A stretch of 64,000 bases of DNA, from the NCBI GenBank assembly GCA_949902595.1, contig CATLDC010000009.1, positions 1-64,000 of the forward strand, written 5' to 3'. Of the stretch, positions 24,754 through 33,751 are shown in pieces; positions within the stretch are counted from its first letter, which is position 1, and each line of letters begins with the position of its first letter. The DNA comes from an uncultured Candidatus Melainabacteria bacterium (lineage in GTDB: Bacteria; Cyanobacteriota; Vampirovibrionia; Gastranaerophilales; Gastranaerophilaceae). The position numbers and the translations under genes are program-made. The notes under the pieces are model-generated. The model did no database searches, was not told where the DNA came from, and worked only from the letters and a program-made list of their open reading frames with translations.

Positions 24754-26121
24754 TTACTCATTCACAACTTCAAACAACGCATTTACAACCGCAGGGTCCC
24801 ACTTAACCCCGGCTTCGTCGCGTATGATTGAAAGCGCCTGGGTTTTATCCATTGCGTCACGGTATGAACGGTCGGAAGTCATGGCTGTATAAGCGTCTGC
24901 AACCGCTATGATTCTTGAACCGAACGGGATTGAATTTCCCTTCAAACCTTCCGGCTCGCCGCCGCCGTCCCATCGTTCTTTGTGGTAGTGGATGTACGGG
25001 ATTACTTCTGAAAGGAAGTTGATATTCATAAGCAGGTTTACGCCTACATTCGGATGGTTCTGGAGCTTTTCCCATTCCTCTTTGGAGAGCTTGCCCTTGT
25101 TTGCAAACAAGGATTCAGGAAGCGTAATCTTCCCGATGTTCTGCAACAACCCTGCGTAGTAAACCAAATCGGTTGTTTTTTCGTTCAAACCTAAGTGCTT
25201 GCAAAGCTTCTTGGAAAGCTCTGCAGTGTGTTGTGAGTGCGCAACTTTGTACTGGCCTTTTTCGTCTACAGCCTTGGCAAGCCTTTCAACAAACGCCTGC
25301 TGCTGCACACCCAAATCGCCGATAAGCGCGGTGAGCTCTGCTCTAATGTGCTGGAGCTCTTCTGCAAAAACAGTCTCTTCCTTAAGAACAGCCTCTGTTT
25401 CTTCAATTGTTTTTTGAAGGTGCATTGAGGTGCCAAAAAGTCTTCCGATTGTTTCAAGAAGGTTCATGTAAGCACGCTTAATTGTTTTTTCTTTGTAATT
25501 CTCGATTACGATTACACCCACAACATGCGCGTTGTTGTGCATTGGAACAACCGCGAGAGATTTTACGTCAAATTCCTTTAACTCGTATTTTGGAATGAAG
25601 TTCTCAATCTGCGATACATCCTTTATCTGAACTTTTTCTAGCGTGTTAAAAGCTTTGACTACGATTGATTTGTCGTCAGGGGTGTAGCCGAGTTTTTTTG
25701 CATAAATATCTTCATCAAAGTCGATTGATGATCCAACGAGAGCAAGAAGCTTGTTTTCGCTGTTCAAGCCTTTTGTAAACTCCTGAGTCAGGTAAATATG
25801 GCAGGCATCCACATCCAGAATCTGCGTAAGGGTTTTGGCTATTGAATTGTAGACAACATACTCATCCTGAGAGCTGAAGCCTAAAACACACAGAGTGTTA
25901 TCCAGTGAATAAATTGAGATTAACTCGCTTAGCTGTGATTTAAGCTTGGTAGTCTTGTCCTTGACGTCCTTGCCAATTTTGTTTGCCAAATCTTCAGAGA
26001 TTAGATATTCAGATATAAAGTCACCTAAGTTTAGGGCAAAGATTTCTTCCAACGGGTCGTCTTCCATCAGATCCAGAGAACGGCTGAAAAGTGATGCACC
26101 TAATTCTTCTTTATCTGTCAT
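24754..26121 (-). CDS. GAF plus degenerate HD-GYP domain protein
   Basis: This 455-residue protein has a GAF-like domain at about 75-230, a coiled linker at 230-265 and an HD-GYP-like domain at 270-455. The canonical LLHDIGK is LLQNIGK here, so both the metal His and Asp are replaced (Gln, Asn); HH is H-K and GYP reads GEP. Metal binding and phosphodiesterase activity are unlikely, so it is probably a c-di-GMP or protein-interaction sensor. GGAAAGG lies 6 nt upstream of the ATG. It is convergent with the HD-GYP gene at 24004. Confidence 0.8.
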   Translation of the reverse strand: MTDKEELGASLFSRSLDLMEDDPLEEIFALNLGDFISEYLISEDLANKIGKDVKDKTTKLKSQLSELISIYSLDNTLCVLGFSSQDEYVVYNSIAKTLTQILDVDACHIYLTQEFTKGLNSENKLLALVGSSIDFDEDIYAKKLGYTPDDKSIVVKAFNTLEKVQIKDVSQIENFIPKYELKEFDVKSLAVVPMHNNAHVVGVIVIENYKEKTIKRAYMNLLETIGRLFGTSMHLQKTIEETEAVLKEETVFAEELQHIRAELTALIGDLGVQQQAFVERLAKAVDEKGQYKVAHSQHTAELSKKLCKHLGLNEKTTDLVYYAGLLQNIGKITLPESLFANKGKLSKEEWEKLQNHPNVGVNLLMNINFLSEVIPYIHYHKERWDGGGEPEGLKGNSIPFGSRIIAVADAYTAMTSDRSYRDAMDKTQALSIIRDEAGVKWDPAVVNALFEVVNE

Positions 26122-26316
26122 AATATACCTTTCCTACAAAACAATTCTTCTTATTCTATATTATGTATAACGGCACATTTTTCAAAAACTTTAATAATTT
26201 TTTCAAATTTTATACTTTAGTTGGAGAAAAGTTATACTTAATGCCGAAAATAGAGGATTACAGTGCTTCATAGTTTGTTACAATGTAAAGCTTGATGATT
26301 CCTTTTGTTACCAATA

Positions 26317-26635
26317 ATGTAACACAATACCTATTCTGTTACATAAGTAATAATATTTACGGCACAAATCCTGAAAACTTTAGGGTTTGCGGAGAAAATG
26401 TTACAAAAGTTTACAAATAGTCCCCTCGCCCAACGGGAGAGGGTTGGGGTGAGGGGGCAAACCCTTATCAGTCGAATATTACACCCCACCCTAGTCCTCC
26501 CCATCAAGGGAGGGAACGCGCCACATGTGTCGTCTCAAAACCAGCTAAAAAGCGCTAAGCCTGTAGTCCTTATCCCAACGGGGCAGAGCCCCTCCTCATT
26601 TACCCTTATGTAACAGAATAGGTATTGAGTTACAT
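26317..26635 (+). mobile_element. Palindrome-ended ~319-bp repeat element (MITE-like)
   Basis: Both ends are 28-bp palindromes in inverted orientation (26317-26344, loop ACCT; 26608-26635, loop AGGT). The interior (about 26420-26600) contains CCCTCGCCC/GGGAGAGGGTTGGGGTGAGGG and further GC-rich inverted repeats. It aligns in inverted orientation with the element at 63125-63430, sharing long stretches such as the block around CAAAACCAGC...AAGCCTGTAGTCC. No transposase reading frame is inside, and the short frames there are by-products of the repeat. It ends 32 nt before the autotransporter start, in the same relative orientation as the other copies. The 195 nt before it (26122-26316) show only AT-rich sequence. 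Confidence 0.75.
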
Positions 26636-26667
26636 TCAAGGTAACATAAATTAGCACGAGGTATGGT

Positions 26668-29600
26668 ATGAGTTTGAAAAAGGTTCTATGCGTATGTACT
26701 TTGTTGGGCGTGTTTGCGGTAAATCAGGCAGGGGCAGAAGAGGCTTATACTGTTACAAAGGTTGAAACGTCGGGAAATAATACTTATACAAACTATAAAC
26801 TGAAAGATGTTGAATACCAAGGCGCTGTGGTAAAAGATGTAGTGCCGGAATTTTATCGTATTGACTTAAAAACGTACTACGGTGACACAAATGGCGAGAA
26901 TGTTAAAAACTTTAGCCTTAATAATACAGAAATTCTGTTTCAGTATGATGGAGCTGGTCTGAATCGGGTGGATAATGCAGAAGACTTGGCGGGCAACAAT
27001 GTAGAAGGTAATTTTATTGACCTTCATTATGATAAAACACCTATCGTAGCCGGGGTAGCGATTTCTAATAGCGGAAAACTAGGTGATGTTATTGCAAACT
27101 TTGTGGGTAATAGCCTTGATGTGAATAGCGTGGATGTTTTTGGCGGAGTGCTGTACAACACTGGAAGCATCAATAATATTAATGGAAACTTCATTGGAAA
27201 CGGCTCCTACTCTCAACTAGGCTATATTAAAGGCGGTACAATTAATAACGCTGGTACAATCGGCAATATTGTTGCAAATTTTATCGGAAATTATTCTAAA
27301 ACAGACAATGCTATGGCTTACGGAAGCTCTATACGTAATGTCAATTCTAATGCCTATATTGAAAATATTGAAGGAAACTTTATTGGAAATTCCACCGAAG
27401 GTAAAGCCGGTGCCTTTGGCGGCGCAATACACAATGAGGGTGGCGCAAGAATCGGCAATATCAATGCAAACTTTATAGCAAATAAAGCAATCTCTGATGA
27501 ATCACGTGCGGGAGCTATTGCGAGTTACAGCGGTGAGATTGGCAGTATAAAAGGAGATTTTATCGCTAATAGTTCAGTTTCTCTTTCCAAAAACGGTTTG
27601 GGCGGTGCAATACACGCATCGGGTACAAAAATTGGTGATATCGAAGGTAACTTCATTAATAACTACACATCTGCTGAGAAATGTGCCTACGGCGGAGCAA
27701 TTAACGTTCTTGCTAACGAAATCGGAAACATAACTGCCAATTTTGTTAACAATTACGCAGAAGGCAAAACCGATTCCGCAATTGGCGGAGCGCTGCATAT
27801 TGCATGCAATACAAAAAATATCAACGGACTTTTTTATAACAATAAAGCTCAGGCATTCACACTTGCAGCAGGCGGAGCGATTCATAATGAAGGTTCTTGT
27901 GGCGATATAAATGCAACTTTTATTGAGAATAAGGCAAATTCTCAGGCTTCCAAAAATCAAGCTTACGGCGGTGCTATTTATAACACTGGGTCGATTGGTA
28001 AAATTACGGGTGATTTTGTGCGAAATTCTATTTTTGCAAGCACTTATAATGCCGGTATGGCAAAGGGCGGCGCGATTTTTAATAATACAGGAAGTACAAT
28101 AGGTGATATTAACGGGAACTTTGTCAATAATACTTCTACTGCTTATTTTGGCAGAAGTGCTGCGATAGAAAACTTTGGGCAGATTGGTGATATCACTGGA
28201 GCTTTTATCGGTAATACTGTTAATTCTGTTTATGATGCTTATGGGGCAGCAATTCAGGGCAGTGGTGAGTTTGGGAATATAACGGGTAATTTTATTGATA
28301 ACTCTGTTAAGTCAGATATCTATTCAGCAGGCGGTGCAATCCAAATTAGCGGCAAAATTAAAGAACTTAGCGGAAATTTTATTAACAATTCGGCTGTCGC
28401 AACCGCTGATAATGCACAGTTTGCAGGCGCAGGTGCAATAAGAAACAACGGAACGATTGAAGCAATTGTGAACTCAAGCTTTATAAATAATTACGCTAAA
28501 ACCGCGAATAGCACTGTAAAAGGAGGTGCTATTTATACCAGCAAAGACCTGGATTTAATTGCGAGAGAGAAGCACACATCATATATAAGCGGTAATTATG
28601 TCGAAAACAAAGACGGGAAAAGAGCAGAAGCCATATTTGTAGACAAATCCGCAAACCTCGGTATTCAGGCTCAAACCGGAGGAAGCTTTGTTATTGATGA
28701 CATAATTAACGGTGACAAGGGCTACTCGGTTGCGTTTAGCGGAGATGAGTCAGGCAAAATTTTTCTTAACAATAAAATAATCAACGCTGATATCTCGCTT
28801 GAGAACACAAACCTGTTTCTCTCAAACGACAGCCTGTTGAATGAAAGCAGCTCTATTGCTCTCAATTCCGGCATGCTGTCAATGGTTAATAATCAGATTG
28901 GAGCAATTAGCATTCCTGAATTTAGCCTTATGGGAGTTACTTCTATCGCGATAGACGCAGACCTTGCACGAAACTCCATTGATAGAATCGTATCATCAAA
29001 ATACAATGTTGCAGACGATTCGATGCTTAATGTTAGTCGGATAAACCTGATTTCTGATTCAAAGAATCCAACAACGCAGATTATGTTTGCAGACCGTGAG
29101 CTTGCAGGAAATGTTGCTTATACAGGTGAGAATCCAATTGCTTATTCTCCAATCTACAAGTATGATGTGAGTTATACAACAAATCCTGAAGACGGGCTTG
29201 GCTATTTTAATTTTATCAGAGGCGGCTCTTCTGCAAATCCTTCTGAAAACTTCAACCCCTCAGTGCTGGCTACTCCGGTAACATCACTAGCGAGCGGTTA
29301 TACAACCCAGATGCAAACTTTTAATTATGCATTCCAGCACTCTGATTACTTTATGACAATACCTTATCTCGAACGTCTTGCAATCAAAGAGTCCGGACGA
29401 TACGCGCTTTCTCCGACTTCTGACGCTACTGATGTAGGAACCTTTTCTCCGCTTATATCCAGAATCGAATCCTCAGGAGTCTGGGTCAAGCCTTACGTAA
29501 GTTTTGAAAACATTCCCTTAAAGAACGGCCCGAAAGTCTCAAATATAAGCTATGGTTCGCTCATAGGATATGATACGCCGCTTAGCAGTGCAAAATTCGG

Positions 29601-30249
29601 GTTCGACAAAGTCCTTACCGGATATGTCGGGTATAATGGTGCGAGCCAGAGTTACACCGGTGTAAGCACTGCCCAGAACGGCGGGCTAATCGGCGGAACT
29701 GCAACTTTATACAAGGGTAATTTCTTCAGTGCGACCACTCTTAGCGCAGGTGCGAGCACCGGTAATTCTCAAACAATGTACGGCTCTGATAATTACGCAA
29801 TGCTTATAGCCGGAATCGGGAACAAAACCGGATACAACTTTGAGTTCAGAGAGGGCAGATACATAATCCAGCCGAGTTTTCTAATCAATTATACGTTTGT
29901 AAACACTTTCGATTACACAAATGCCGCTGGGGTAAGAATTAAGAGTTCTCCTCTGAACGCAATCCAATTATCTCCGGGTGTTAAGTTTATTGCAAATACA
30001 AAAAACGGTTGGCAGCCTTATTTGGGGGTTAACATGGTCTGGAATATTTTAGACACAGCAAAGGTTACCGCAAACGAGGTGCGGCTTCCGGAGATGAGCA
30101 TAAAGCCTTATGTGCAATATGGCCTTGGCTTGCAGAAGCGCATAAAGGAACGGTTTATGGCATACGGTCAGGCCATGGTTATGAATGGCGGGCGAAACGG
30201 GATATCTTTGTCTTTCGGGTTAAGATACGCAATCGGGAAAGGCGATTAG
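26668..30249 (+). CDS. Type V autotransporter with repetitive beta-helix passenger
   Basis: This 1193-residue protein has a signal peptide (residues 1-23, cleavage after QAGA), a passenger of about 16 imperfect repeats of 32-37 residues (pattern GGAI-N-G-IG-I-GNFI-N) at residues 85-660, a junction/linker with few repeats at 660-890, and a C-terminal beta-barrel at about 900-1193 (SGVWVKPYVSFE, then alternating beta strands, ending YAIGKGD). The passenger looks like a parallel beta-helix surface adhesin. The C-terminus lacks the aromatic final residue usual for BAM recognition. The ATG follows GAGG. It is preceded by a palindrome-ended element and followed by a hairpin without T-tract. Confidence 0.85.
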   Translation: MSLKKVLCVCTLLGVFAVNQAGAEEAYTVTKVETSGNNTYTNYKLKDVEYQGAVVKDVVPEFYRIDLKTYYGDTNGENVKNFSLNNTEILFQYDGAGLNRVDNAEDLAGNNVEGNFIDLHYDKTPIVAGVAISNSGKLGDVIANFVGNSLDVNSVDVFGGVLYNTGSINNINGNFIGNGSYSQLGYIKGGTINNAGTIGNIVANFIGNYSKTDNAMAYGSSIRNVNSNAYIENIEGNFIGNSTEGKAGAFGGAIHNEGGARIGNINANFIANKAISDESRAGAIASYSGEIGSIKGDFIANSSVSLSKNGLGGAIHASGTKIGDIEGNFINNYTSAEKCAYGGAINVLANEIGNITANFVNNYAEGKTDSAIGGALHIACNTKNINGLFYNNKAQAFTLAAGGAIHNEGSCGDINATFIENKANSQASKNQAYGGAIYNTGSIGKITGDFVRNSIFASTYNAGMAKGGAIFNNTGSTIGDINGNFVNNTSTAYFGRSAAIENFGQIGDITGAFIGNTVNSVYDAYGAAIQGSGEFGNITGNFIDNSVKSDIYSAGGAIQISGKIKELSGNFINNSAVATADNAQFAGAGAIRNNGTIEAIVNSSFINNYAKTANSTVKGGAIYTSKDLDLIAREKHTSYISGNYVENKDGKRAEAIFVDKSANLGIQAQTGGSFVIDDIINGDKGYSVAFSGDESGKIFLNNKIINADISLENTNLFLSNDSLLNESSSIALNSGMLSMVNNQIGAISIPEFSLMGVTSIAIDADLARNSIDRIVSSKYNVADDSMLNVSRINLISDSKNPTTQIMFADRELAGNVAYTGENPIAYSPIYKYDVSYTTNPEDGLGYFNFIRGGSSANPSENFNPSVLATPVTSLASGYTTQMQTFNYAFQHSDYFMTIPYLERLAIKESGRYALSPTSDATDVGTFSPLISRIESSGVWVKPYVSFENIPLKNGPKVSNISYGSLIGYDTPLSSAKFGFDKVLTGYVGYNGASQSYTGVSTAQNGGLIGGTATLYKGNFFSATTLSAGASTGNSQTMYGSDNYAMLIAGIGNKTGYNFEFREGRYIIQPSFLINYTFVNTFDYTNAAGVRIKSSPLNAIQLSPGVKFIANTKNGWQPYLGVNMVWNILDTAKVTANEVRLPEMSIKPYVQYGLGLQKRIKERFMAYGQAMVMNGGRNGISLSFGLRYAIGKGD

Positions 30250-30258
30250 CCTTTCCCG
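30234..30258. terminator. Hairpin at the autotransporter 3' end
   Basis: A 10-bp perfect stem CGGGAAAGGC/GCCTTTCCCG with a 5-nt loop overlaps the stop codon. No T-tract follows, so termination here would be weak or Rho-dependent. Confidence 0.45.
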
Positions 30259-30269
30259 ACTTATCTATA

Positions 30270-31529
30270 TTAAAGATCACACGGAACCTTGTTTTTCTTT
30301 AGCAAGCTCATCACCGGCTCAAGGAATTTTTCCTCATCCTCGCACTGGTTTTTGAGTGAGTAGTACGCGATTTCCACAAGCTCTTTGCATATAGAAGAAA
30401 TCGTTGTTTTTCTTATTTTTGCATTGATTGCAGAGCGCGCAACATTGTACCTTAGTTCGTTAATCTCGTTGAACGAATACTTGCAAAGCATTGCTTCAAC
30501 CTCCTCCAGAGCAGAAGGAGTGTACATAATTCCCTTATAAAGAGCAGGTATTGAGTATTCAAGCCCGTCTCCCACGCAGTCGTGATTCCTGATTTCAATA
30601 AAGTTTCTGAGTCGGACTTCCGGGAAATAAAGATTAGAATGAAGCTGCCAGTCTTCGATTGTTGCGTTGAACCCTTCATGGCCTTTTTCCATAAACTGTT
30701 TGAATGTAAGTCTGCCGTTAAGGCTAACTGTGTGGCCTTCTCTGTTAATGAAAATCATAGGTGTTTCAAGAAGTGTGTTAACGTAGTCTTTGAAACCCAT
30801 TCCGTCGTTGAATTTTGTTGCAAACCCGCAGCGTTCGTTATCTGTGTTAAGCCATGCAAGTGCTCTAAATGATTTGTAGCCTGTATCAACTCCGCCTCTG
30901 ATTTTTGAATTAGCGTACATTGCTGTAGTAAACGGCATCATGAGGTTTGCGACACGGAATTTTCTCATCGCGTCTTCTTCTGATTTGTAGTCTATCCCAA
31001 CCTGAATCCCCGCTGTTTCTCTCATCATTACGTCAGAGAGGATTCCCCAGAGGTAGTTTGCCATCAGGGCATATCTTCTCTTTGGCAGAAGTTTGATGTT
31101 TTTGTAAGTCGTGGTTGGAGAAACACCTTTATTAATAAGTTTTATTCCAAATTCATCCAGAATAGGACGCATTACGCCGTCAATTTCTTCTACTCTTTTT
31201 TTTAAATCTCTGATAAATTCTTGCGGCTCAAGGCTTAATTCTACCTGACAGCCCGGTTCAAGAGTTATTGTGTCATGAAGTTTTTTTAGCCCGATAATGT
31301 TAACATCATCCAGAATATAATCCCAGTTATCCGCTTTTGCAATTTCTCTTAAGGCTTCGCAAATTCCGTATTCACCGCCATAAGGTGCAACCTGGTTTGT
31401 TGTTTTTAGAAGAGGAATCCTTTCGTATTCAAGCCCGATTTTTTTTGTTGTTTTGCAGCCGAGCAAAAACTCTTCAAGCAGCTGGTTGTACTCTAAATGT
31501 TCTTCTGATTTTGTTTCACAATAACTCAC
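30270..31529 (-). CDS. Glutamate-cysteine ligase (GCS2/plant-type)
   Basis: This 419-residue protein starts at GTG 31529 behind GGAGAATGTC. It matches the plant-type GCS2 family: KIGLEYERIP near the N-terminus (ATP and Glu contacts), TLEPGCQVELSLEP, METAGIQVGIDYKSE-like core (here RETAGIQVGIDY), and LRNFIEIRNHDCVG near residue 325. It would ligate glutamate and cysteine, the first step of glutathione or gamma-glutamyl-thiol synthesis. No gshB partner is beside it. It is minus-stranded between the autotransporter and ksgA and is probably monocistronic. Confidence 0.85.
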   Translation of the reverse strand: MSYCETKSEEHLEYNQLLEEFLLGCKTTKKIGLEYERIPLLKTTNQVAPYGGEYGICEALREIAKADNWDYILDDVNIIGLKKLHDTITLEPGCQVELSLEPQEFIRDLKKRVEEIDGVMRPILDEFGIKLINKGVSPTTTYKNIKLLPKRRYALMANYLWGILSDVMMRETAGIQVGIDYKSEEDAMRKFRVANLMMPFTTAMYANSKIRGGVDTGYKSFRALAWLNTDNERCGFATKFNDGMGFKDYVNTLLETPMIFINREGHTVSLNGRLTFKQFMEKGHEGFNATIEDWQLHSNLYFPEVRLRNFIEIRNHDCVGDGLEYSIPALYKGIMYTPSALEEVEAMLCKYSFNEINELRYNVARSAINAKIRKTTISSICKELVEIAYYSLKNQCEDEEKFLEPVMSLLKKNKVPCDL

Positions 31530-31620
31530 GACATTCTCCTCTTTTCAATTATATATTAAACAAGTGATAGTAATATAATTTTAGAAGAATATTAATGTTT
31601 TAACATTTCCCTGTTTGTAC

Positions 31621-31626
31621 TATTAT
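31621..31626 (+). promoter_or_regulatory. -10 hexamer TATTAT giving a leaderless ksgA start
   Basis: TATTAT ends 7 nt before the ATG at 31634, with no Shine-Dalgarno. A TTAACA-like -35 lies about 15 nt upstream. Confidence 0.4.
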
Positions 31627-31633
31627 AAATACC

Positions 31634-32473
31634 ATGGTGGATTATTTACAAAGAGCAAAGTTCTTTAGGACTAAAAAAAGGCTGGGACAAAATTTTCTTA
31701 TAAATCCTGAGGTGATAGAAGATATCATTGATTTTGCGGGGATTACAAAAGAAGATGTTGTTTTGGAAATCGGACCGGGTGTCGGGTTTGTAACAGAGCA
31801 GCTGGTTAAGCATGCCAAAAAAGTTATCGCGGTTGAGCTTGACGAAGAAGCAATCAAGGAGCTTCAAAAGCTTGAATGTGACAATCTGGAGCTTATACAT
31901 AACGATATTTTGAAAACCGATATTTCAACTTTAACAGAAGATAGTGTAAAGATTGTTGCAAACATTCCTTATTACATTACATCTCCAATTATTGCTCATC
32001 TTTTGGGCGAGATAGATGATTTGGAGAACAAAAATCGTGCAAAGATAAAAGATATAATTTTAATGGTGCAAGAAGAAGTCGCACGCCGAATTGTAGCGAC
32101 TCCTGCGAGTCCGTCCAAGCAATACGGGCTTCTTACTATTTTATCCCAGTTCTGGGCTGATTGTGAGATTATAAGGCTTGTCGGACGAAAATCGTTCTAT
32201 CCCGCGCCAAAGGTAAATTCTGCATTGGTGTCTTTGAAAGTCAGAAAAGAACCCTTGTTGAAGCTTAGTGACTATACGCATTTTAGACGTACAATTAAAG
32301 CTGCTTTTTCACAGCGAAGAAAAACTCTTAAGAATTGTCTTGCAGGCTCCGGGTTTGACAGAGAAAAGGTTGCAAATGCGATTTCTAAGCTGGGATTTGA
32401 TGAAAATATTCGCGGCGAAAAACTTTCTATTGAGCAGTTTGGAGAGTTGTCAGAATTGTTGAGGGGTGAATGA
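31634..32473 (+). CDS. rsmA: 16S rRNA (adenine1518-N6/adenine1519-N6)-dimethyltransferase
   Basis: This 279-residue enzyme (KsgA) dimethylates two adjacent adenines in helix 45 of 16S rRNA. Motifs are KRLGQNFLINP at the N-terminus, SAM motif I VLEIGPGVGFVTE, the IAVELDEE acidic loop, motif IV NIPYYITSP, and the C-terminal RRKTLKN segment. Length is typical. The ATG has no Shine-Dalgarno but a TATTAT hexamer 7 nt upstream. It begins an apparent operon with the high-molecular-weight rubredoxin and UDG. Confidence 0.97.
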   Translation: MVDYLQRAKFFRTKKRLGQNFLINPEVIEDIIDFAGITKEDVVLEIGPGVGFVTEQLVKHAKKVIAVELDEEAIKELQKLECDNLELIHNDILKTDISTLTEDSVKIVANIPYYITSPIIAHLLGEIDDLENKNRAKIKDIILMVQEEVARRIVATPASPSKQYGLLTILSQFWADCEIIRLVGRKSFYPAPKVNSALVSLKVRKEPLLKLSDYTHFRRTIKAAFSQRRKTLKNCLAGSGFDREKVANAISKLGFDENIRGEKLSIEQFGELSELLRGE

Positions 32474-32498
32474 GAAGGGGTAAACAGAGAGGTGAATT

Positions 32499-33104
32499 AT
32501 GGACACTAGAGCATTATTCAAAATCGGCTACGGCTTGTATGTTTTAACCGCTAACGACGGTGATAAAGACAACGGATGTATCATAAATACAGTGATGCAG
32601 GTAACATCAGACCCTTGTCAGATTGCAATTGCTGTAAATAAACGGAATTTCACCTGCGGCATGGTGCAAAAGACCCGAAAATTTAATCTTTCTGTGCTTT
32701 CTGAATCGGCTAAGTTTGATGTTTTTGAACATTTCGGATACCATTCCGGAAGAGATTCTGACAAGTTTGCAGAGTTTTATGAGACAAAAAGAACTCCGAA
32801 TGGAGTTTTGTACATAACCCAAAACACAAATTCCTACATGTCAGCTTTTGTTCAGCAGGAAATTGATTTGGGTACACATGTTCTCTTTATTGCCCAGCTT
32901 GTTGAAGCAGAAGTCTTGAATGACGTGCCAACTGTGACTTATGATTTTTATCAGAAGAATATCAAGCCAAGGCCGGAACAGACTAACAAAAAGGGATGGC
33001 GCTGCAAGATTTGCGGATTTATTTATGAACACGAGGTTTTGCCACCAGATTATATTTGCCCAATCTGCAAACATGGCGCAGTTGATTTTGAGAGGATAGT
33101 TTAA
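32499..33104 (+). CDS. High-molecular-weight rubredoxin (flavin reductase plus rubredoxin)
   Basis: This 201-residue protein has a flavin-reductase-like FMN domain at residues 1-150 (YVLTANDGDKDNGCIINTVMQV, ITQNTNSYMSAF) and a C-terminal rubredoxin at about 160-201 with KICGF and CPICKHG. Such fusions (Hrb) reduce rubredoxin-dependent oxygen- or NO-reducing flavoproteins in anaerobes. It fits oxygen protection, which is family inference. The partner flavodiiron protein is not in this window. GAGGTG precedes the ATG. Its TAA overlaps the next ATG. Confidence 0.85.
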   Translation: MDTRALFKIGYGLYVLTANDGDKDNGCIINTVMQVTSDPCQIAIAVNKRNFTCGMVQKTRKFNLSVLSESAKFDVFEHFGYHSGRDSDKFAEFYETKRTPNGVLYITQNTNSYMSAFVQQEIDLGTHVLFIAQLVEAEVLNDVPTVTYDFYQKNIKPRPEQTNKKGWRCKICGFIYEHEVLPPDYICPICKHGAVDFERIV

Positions 33105-33691
33105 TGAAAAAGAAGAAGCTGGAAGAATTAAGAGAGACCTGTTTAGGCTGCCAGAAATGTGAACTTGGCAAAACCCGTACGAATATTGTTTTTTCAGACG
33201 GGAATCCAAAAACAGCAAAAGCAATCCTTATTGGAGAAGCTCCTGGCGCTAATGAAGATGCGACAGGAACACCTTTTGTCGGAAGAGCCGGTAAACTTCT
33301 GAATGAATTTCTGGAAAAAGCCGGAATTTCGCGTTCTGAAGATTTGTACGTCATAAATACTGTAAAATGCAGGCCTCCGGAAAACCGTGTTCCTACTGAT
33401 TCGGAGAAAAAATCTTGCGAAGAATATCTTTTGAAGCAAATAGAAATAATCAATCCTTCTGTGATGATTTTTTGCGGAGCTACTGCCCTGAAATCGTTTT
33501 ATCCTGAAAAACTAGCTATATCAAAAATAAGAGGAGAGGTTTTGGAGCTTGAAATTGGCGGAAAGAAAAGAAAATGTATCCCGATTTTTCACCCGTCATA
33601 CCTTCTGAGACAGCATTCCATAGTTGAAGGAAGCCCGAGAGATTTGATGTTAAAGGATTTGAAAAAGATTAAAGAATTAATTGAGGGTTGA
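33104..33691 (+). CDS. Family-4 uracil-DNA glycosylase
   Basis: This 195-residue Fe-S UDG removes uracil from DNA. The N-terminal C-L-G-C pair and two later Cys (VKCRPP and SCEEYL) can hold the 4Fe-4S cluster. Catalytic motif GEAPGANEDATGTPFVGRAG is near residue 46 and motif HPSYLLR near residue 165. It starts at an ATG that overlaps the rubredoxin stop as TAATG, implying co-translation. Confidence 0.93.
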   Translation: MKKKKLEELRETCLGCQKCELGKTRTNIVFSDGNPKTAKAILIGEAPGANEDATGTPFVGRAGKLLNEFLEKAGISRSEDLYVINTVKCRPPENRVPTDSEKKSCEEYLLKQIEIINPSVMIFCGATALKSFYPEKLAISKIRGEVLELEIGGKKRKCIPIFHPSYLLRQHSIVEGSPRDLMLKDLKKIKELIEG

Positions 33692-33751
33692 AAAAGCTTT
33701 AAATATAGCTTATACTGTTTTTACGAACTTTGAAAATAGGAATAATACAAT

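Noticed and set aside
26398-26613. 71-residue frame inside the palindrome-ended element
   Set aside because: It runs through inverted repeats, and similar frames do not persist in the sister element at 63125-63430.
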